From NCBI GenBank assembly GCA_944358355.1, contig CALVQY010000009.1, positions 1-44,141 of the forward strand: a stretch of 44,141 bases of DNA, read 5' to 3'. Made by a program: the position numbers and the translations under genes. Positions 41,044-44,141 of this stretch are shown here, one piece after another (position 1 is the first letter of the stretch; every line of letters begins with the position of its first letter). The stretch comes from an uncultured Bacilli bacterium (GTDB taxonomy: Bacteria; Bacillota_I; Bacilli_A; RF39; UBA660). The notes under the pieces are model-generated. The model was not told where the DNA came from. It saw only the letters and a program-made list of their open reading frames with translations, and made no database searches.

Positions 41044-42501
41044 CTACTGAATCTGTCCATAAATATCAAACATAGGAACAACTATTGATAATAGAATAGT
41101 ACCAACTATTAATGCAAGAAATGCAATCATTAAAGGTTCAATAAAACTTTGCATCTGTTTAACTAAAGTTTTATGTAATACTTGGAAATAATTAGCAACT
41201 TTCTCCATCATAAGTCCTAGTTGTCCAGTTTTTTCACCAGTTACAATCATTTCATAAGCAACAACAGGAAAAGCCCAACTACCTTTAAATGATTCCGAAA
41301 TATTTACACCTTTATTTAAATTAACAATTGTCTTAGCAATTAAACCTTTATATATTTCATTGTTAGTAATCTTTGCTAAAACATCCATACTATCAGTAAT
41401 AAAAACACCATGATTTAACAAAGAAGCAAAAGTTTTTGTAAAGTTATAAACTTCATTGTAAATAACTATCTTACTAAAAACAGGAATATGCATTATTACT
41501 AATTGAACATTCTTCCTAAAGCCTTTAACTTTCTTATATAAATAGATAAACAATCCTACAAATATACCTACACCAAGAATAATAAACAAATAATAATTAA
41601 CGATAAAATCACTAGCACTCATAACAAAGGTTGTAATAGCAGGTATTTCTGCATCATTATCTTCATACATCTGTACAAATTGAGGCACAATACTAACCAA
41701 TATGAAAATAATAACTCCTATAGCAATACATAAAACGATAATTGGATAAGTCATAGCAGAAACCATTGCCTTTCTTGTTTCTTCTTTAGACGTATAATAA
41801 TCTGCCATATCATCTAATACTGAAGTTAAATCACCAGTTAACTCAGCTGTTTTAATCATATTAATCAAAAGAGTTGGAAACTTATCTCCTTGCTTTCCCA
41901 TCGCTGTAGAAAGATTCTCACCCTTTAATAATTCATAAACAACTTTCTGATATACTTTTCTCTGTTCCTGCTTTTCACTTTGTTTTTCAAGAATTCTAAC
42001 TGAATCTATTAAGGAAATTCCAGCTTTCAAATAAGTAGATAATTGAGTAAGAGAAAATGATAGATCAGCAGCCTTAAATTTACCACCAATATTAATATCA
42101 ACATCATAAAATTTACGAGGTACAACTTCTAATACTTCATATCCTTCATTTTGTAAAAATAATTTTACTTCATCAGCACTAGGTCCTTCAAAAGTACCAT
42201 TTATAATTTTACCATTGCTTCCTTTTATTTTATAACGAAAAGATATACTAGGTTCATTATCAATCACTTTTTTCTCATTAGAGGCTTCTTGTTGTTCTTG
42301 CATCATTTTTTCAACTTCTAAAATAGCCTTCTCATCATCTGTTAATTCTCTATTCTTTTTAGAACTTACTTTTCCTCTACTTAATTTATCTATAACAGCT
42401 AAAAAACCAATATAAGCATAATTAATTATTCTTTTAGGAGCAAGAAAAATAAATCTTACCAAATGATAAATTAAAATAAAAGGCTTTGCTAATATCTCCA
42501 T
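41044..42501 (-). CDS. Type II secretion / type IV pilus inner-membrane protein GspF (PilC/ComGB)
   Basis: About 485 aa from ATG 42501, placed after AAGGAGGAG. The frame extends to 42552 but runs through the promoter. A hydrophobic N-terminus and a charged linker precede FRYKIKGSNGKIINGTFEG, the usual entry to the family. Two T2SSF domains follow (LSTYLKAGISLIDSVRIL; FASLLNHGVFITDSMDVL), each ending in membrane helices. It is the platform protein of a pseudopilus or DNA-uptake machine and is cotranscribed with the prepilin peptidase. Confidence 0.9.
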   Translation of the reverse strand: MEILAKPFILIYHLVRFIFLAPKRIINYAYIGFLAVIDKLSRGKVSSKKNRELTDDEKAILEVEKMMQEQQEASNEKKVIDNEPSISFRYKIKGSNGKIINGTFEGPSADEVKLFLQNEGYEVLEVVPRKFYDVDINIGGKFKAADLSFSLTQLSTYLKAGISLIDSVRILEKQSEKQEQRKVYQKVVYELLKGENLSTAMGKQGDKFPTLLINMIKTAELTGDLTSVLDDMADYYTSKEETRKAMVSAMTYPIIVLCIAIGVIIFILVSIVPQFVQMYEDNDAEIPAITTFVMSASDFIVNYYLFIILGVGIFVGLFIYLYKKVKGFRKNVQLVIMHIPVFSKIVIYNEVYNFTKTFASLLNHGVFITDSMDVLAKITNNEIYKGLIAKTIVNLNKGVNISESFKGSWAFPVVAYEMIVTGEKTGQLGLMMEKVANYFQVLHKTLVKQMQSFIEPLMIAFLALIVGTILLSIVVPMFDIYGQIQ

Positions 42502-42525
42502 CTTACTCCTCCTTATTCTAAAATT

Positions 42526-42554
42526 ATTATACCACTGTCTTAATTTAATCACAA
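42526..42554 (-). promoter_or_regulatory. Promoter of the gspF-prepilin peptidase operon
   Basis: Minus strand TTGTGA (42549-42554), 17 bp, TATAAT (42526-42531). Confidence 0.7.
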
Positions 42555-42603
42555 GTAGTAAAAATTAATCATATATTAAAGTAAAGTGAAAGAGAGTGAT
42601 TAA

Positions 42604-42918
42604 ATGTATAATCAATATAATAATATGGGAATGTGGCCAAACAATTCTTTTCAAAGTTTTCCTAGAAGAAGTATTAACTGGAATAATATCTTAAACAACA
42701 CCCAAAGAACATTAGGAATAATTAATCAAGCGATACCTATAGTTTACCAAGTAAGACCTTTAATAAATAATGCTAGAACACTTTTTAGAGTAGCTTCTGC
42801 TATTAATGATAATGATGAAGACGAAACAGATAATAATATATCTAATGAAAATAATTATAATAGTAATAATTTATATAACGAAAAAAAAGATAGTAATGGA
42901 CCTATATTTTATTTATAG
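42604..42918 (+). CDS. Small Asn-rich protein (YqfQ/VrrA-like)
   Basis: 104 aa: an aromatic/Asn-rich start (MYNQYNNMGMW), a central helical block (NILNNTQRTLGIINQAIPIVYQ, about 28-50), and an acidic Asn-rich tail. The core resembles the YqfQ-like family of Firmicutes, whose role is unclear. The ribosome site is weak (GAGAGTG). It is divergent from the gspF operon. Confidence 0.7.
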   Translation: MYNQYNNMGMWPNNSFQSFPRRSINWNNILNNTQRTLGIINQAIPIVYQVRPLINNARTLFRVASAINDNDEDETDNNISNENNYNSNNLYNEKKDSNGPIFYL

Positions 42919-42936
42919 GACTAGCTATCTTTTTTA
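42885..42936. terminator. Bidirectional terminator between the Asn-rich and GNAT genes
   Basis: AAAAGATAG (42885-42893) pairs with CTATCTTTT (42925-42933). An inner CCTATA (42901-42906) pairs with TATAGG (42914-42919). A- and T-runs flank the stem on both sides. Confidence 0.8.
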
Positions 42937-43452
42937 TATTTCTCTGAATAAATAGACTTTTTCTTTTAGAATTTGATTAGGAAGAGTAAAGTCTCTACTT
43001 GAAACTAATTCTCCTCCCATATGTTTATAAAAGTTATTAGCATTAGTATTACCACTTAAACAACCAACAATCATACTATTAAAGCCCATTTGTTTTATTT
43101 CTTCTTTAGCTTTTTCAAAAAGTATTTTACCAAATCCATGATGTTTAACATCATTAAGTAAATATAAGGCTTGTAACTCTCCTATATCTTTATAGTTATC
43201 ATCATGTGATTTACATACTTTAAAAATTCCTACATAATTATTATCTACTTTTAGAAGAAAAGACTTATTAAAAGGATTATTTAAAGATTTTTTTATTCTT
43301 TCTATAGAATTATTAATCTCTTCTTTTGTATTAATTAATTCTAAAAAAACATCATTAACTATCCCTTTATAAGTCTCTTGCCAAGCTTTAGCATTTACTT
43401 TTACATAGTCACTTACATTATTGAGATTTAATTCTTCTATAAAATAATTCAT
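42934..43452 (-). CDS. GNAT-family N-acetyltransferase
   Basis: 172 aa with the acetyl-CoA loop VKHHGFGKILFEKAKEEI (about 107-124) preceded by the strand LQALYLL, and the C-terminal CLSGNTNANNFYKHMGG typical of the fold. The substrate is unknown. ATG 43452 overlaps the thrS stop codon (TAATG), so it is translationally coupled to thrS. Confidence 0.9.
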   Translation of the reverse strand: MNYFIEELNLNNVSDYVKVNAKAWQETYKGIVNDVFLELINTKEEINNSIERIKKSLNNPFNKSFLLKVDNNYVGIFKVCKSHDDNYKDIGELQALYLLNDVKHHGFGKILFEKAKEEIKQMGFNSMIVGCLSGNTNANNFYKHMGGELVSSRDFTLPNQILKEKVYLFREI

Positions 43453-44141
43453 TAAAGCTTAACCTCTTCTTTTAATAATTTTATAAATTCATCTATATTT
43501 ACTGTAGTAGTATCTTTCTCCCCATGTCTTCTATAACTAATAGTATTATCAGCCTTTTCTTTATCTCCAAGTATTAGTGTATAGTTAATCTTTCTAGTTT
43601 GAGCTTCTCTTAATCTATAACCTAATTTTTCATTGCGGTTATCTAACTCTACTCTAATGTCATTTTTCTTTAACTCTTCATATACTTTACTTGCATACTC
43701 TCCTTGATATTCACTAGATACTGGTATAACTATAACTTGTACTGGGTTTAACCAAAGAGGAAGATTTCCTTTAGTCTCTTCAAGAAGAAAAGCAATAAAT
43801 CTATCAAGAGAACCAAGTATTGCTCTATGAATAACAACAGGTCTTGCTTTACTTCCATCTTTATCAATATATGTAAGCTCAAATCTCTCTGGTAATTGAT
43901 AATCTAATTGAACAGTTGAAAGTGTTACATCATGCCCAATAGCACTTTTAACTTGAACATCAAGTTTAGGTCCATAGAAAGCTGCTTCTCCTTCTGCTTC
44001 ATAGAACTCTGCTCCTATTTCTTCTAAAACTTCTCTTAGTTCTTGTTCGCTTCTTTCCCATAATTCATCATTACCAAAGTATTTATCTTTATTATTTTTA
44101 TCTCTTAAAGAAAGTCTAAAACTATAATCTTTAAAACCAAA
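43452..44141 (-). CDS. thrS: Threonyl-tRNA synthetase, C-terminal part (runs off the right edge)
   Basis: The last ~229 residues of ThrRS in an open frame to the window end. They include the end of the class II core (FYGPKLDVQVKSAIGHD, QLDYQLPERFELTYI, ARPVVIHRAILGSLDRF = motif 3) and the complete anticodon-binding domain (PVQVIVIPVS ... VELDNRNEKLGYRLREAQ ... SYRRHGEKD). It charges tRNA-Thr. The N-terminus, with any T-box leader, is outside the window. Confidence 0.95.
   Translation of the reverse strand, partial: FGFKDYSFRLSLRDKNNKDKYFGNDELWERSEQELREVLEEIGAEFYEAEGEAAFYGPKLDVQVKSAIGHDVTLSTVQLDYQLPERFELTYIDKDGSKARPVVIHRAILGSLDRFIAFLLEETKGNLPLWLNPVQVIVIPVSSEYQGEYASKVYEELKKNDIRVELDNRNEKLGYRLREAQTRKINYTLILGDKEKADNTISYRRHGEKDTTTVNIDEFIKLLKEEVKL

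Noticed and set aside
1..44141. Mycoplasma-type code (TGA as Trp)
   Set aside because: Several complete genes end at TGA in the expected place (for example 26637 and 17075), and Trp positions use TGG.
1..44141. tRNA or rRNA genes
   Set aside because: No cloverleaf-like or rRNA-like stretch was noticed when reading the intergenic regions. Gaps are short and AT-rich. A dedicated scan was not possible.

Overview
The window is AT-rich, densely coded DNA from a low-GC Firmicute. TGA is used as a stop (for example at the end of the response regulator at 26637-27299), Shine-Dalgarno sites are AGGAGG-like, and promoters are TTGACA/TATAAT-like. The gene content points to an uncultured gut Bacilli lineage (RF39/Erysipelotrichia-like). 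It includes two Bce-type antimicrobial-peptide modules, HelD, RecD2, MtaB, a DUF6273 surface protein, an Rpn-family nuclease and ComC/ComGB-type pilus genes. The lineage is inferred; no rRNA or tRNA gene was seen. Most genes are on the minus strand.

Region by region. 1-1939: a hybrid histidine kinase and the 5' tip of a neighbouring gene (perhaps Hpt). 2031-4608: a four-gene operon with its own promoter, encoding a 61-aa protein, a repeat protein, a permuted papain-fold (YiiX-like) enzyme and a zinc-phospholipase-C-like enzyme. 4609-9791: an accessory-looking block bounded by two directly repeated ~540-bp copies of a YbaK-type tRNA deacylase gene, the left copy dead and the right intact. Between them lie an unusual operon (archaeal-type methionine adenosyltransferase, stand-alone alanyl-tRNA-synthetase-like protein, S51 peptidase), a dead RelA/SpoT HD fragment and an unannotated 32-aa membrane peptide. 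9807-12965: an autoregulated-looking MerR regulator and two proteins of unknown role, one membrane-anchored with Asp-box repeats.

13043-17740: Bce module 1 (RR-HK, then ABC ATPase-permease), with a candidate orphan small RNA just downstream. 17795-18180: four tandem ~98-bp units, each with a promoter-like pair of hexamers followed by a long hairpin and a T-run, which read as four small RNA genes. The last lies antisense to the 3' end of an LPD3/BECR-like gene. 18724-25542: housekeeping and repair genes (PNPOx-like, GreA-like overlapping HelD, SGNH hydrolase, UvsE, DUF4143 ATPase). 25639-31075: Bce module 2, which carries a TVP38/TMEM64 membrane protein and a 132-aa protein and has a sequence matching the BceR-type operator. 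31080-34661: a frameshifted Rpn nuclease, a large surface protein with a TasA-like N-terminus and DUF6273-like repeats, and a MITE-like inverted-repeat element between 63-bp exact direct repeats. 34626-39905: a 54-aa YtxH-like protein, RecD2, RhuM, MtaB and an SGNH-fold protein lacking its serine. 39994-44141: a winged-helix remnant, prepilin peptidase, GspF/ComGB, a small Asn-rich protein, a GNAT acetyltransferase and the 3' part of thrS.

The two best candidates for undescribed biology are the MAT/AlaRS-like/S51 cassette between direct repeats (5501-8467) and the tandem array of self-contained small RNA genes (17795-18180).
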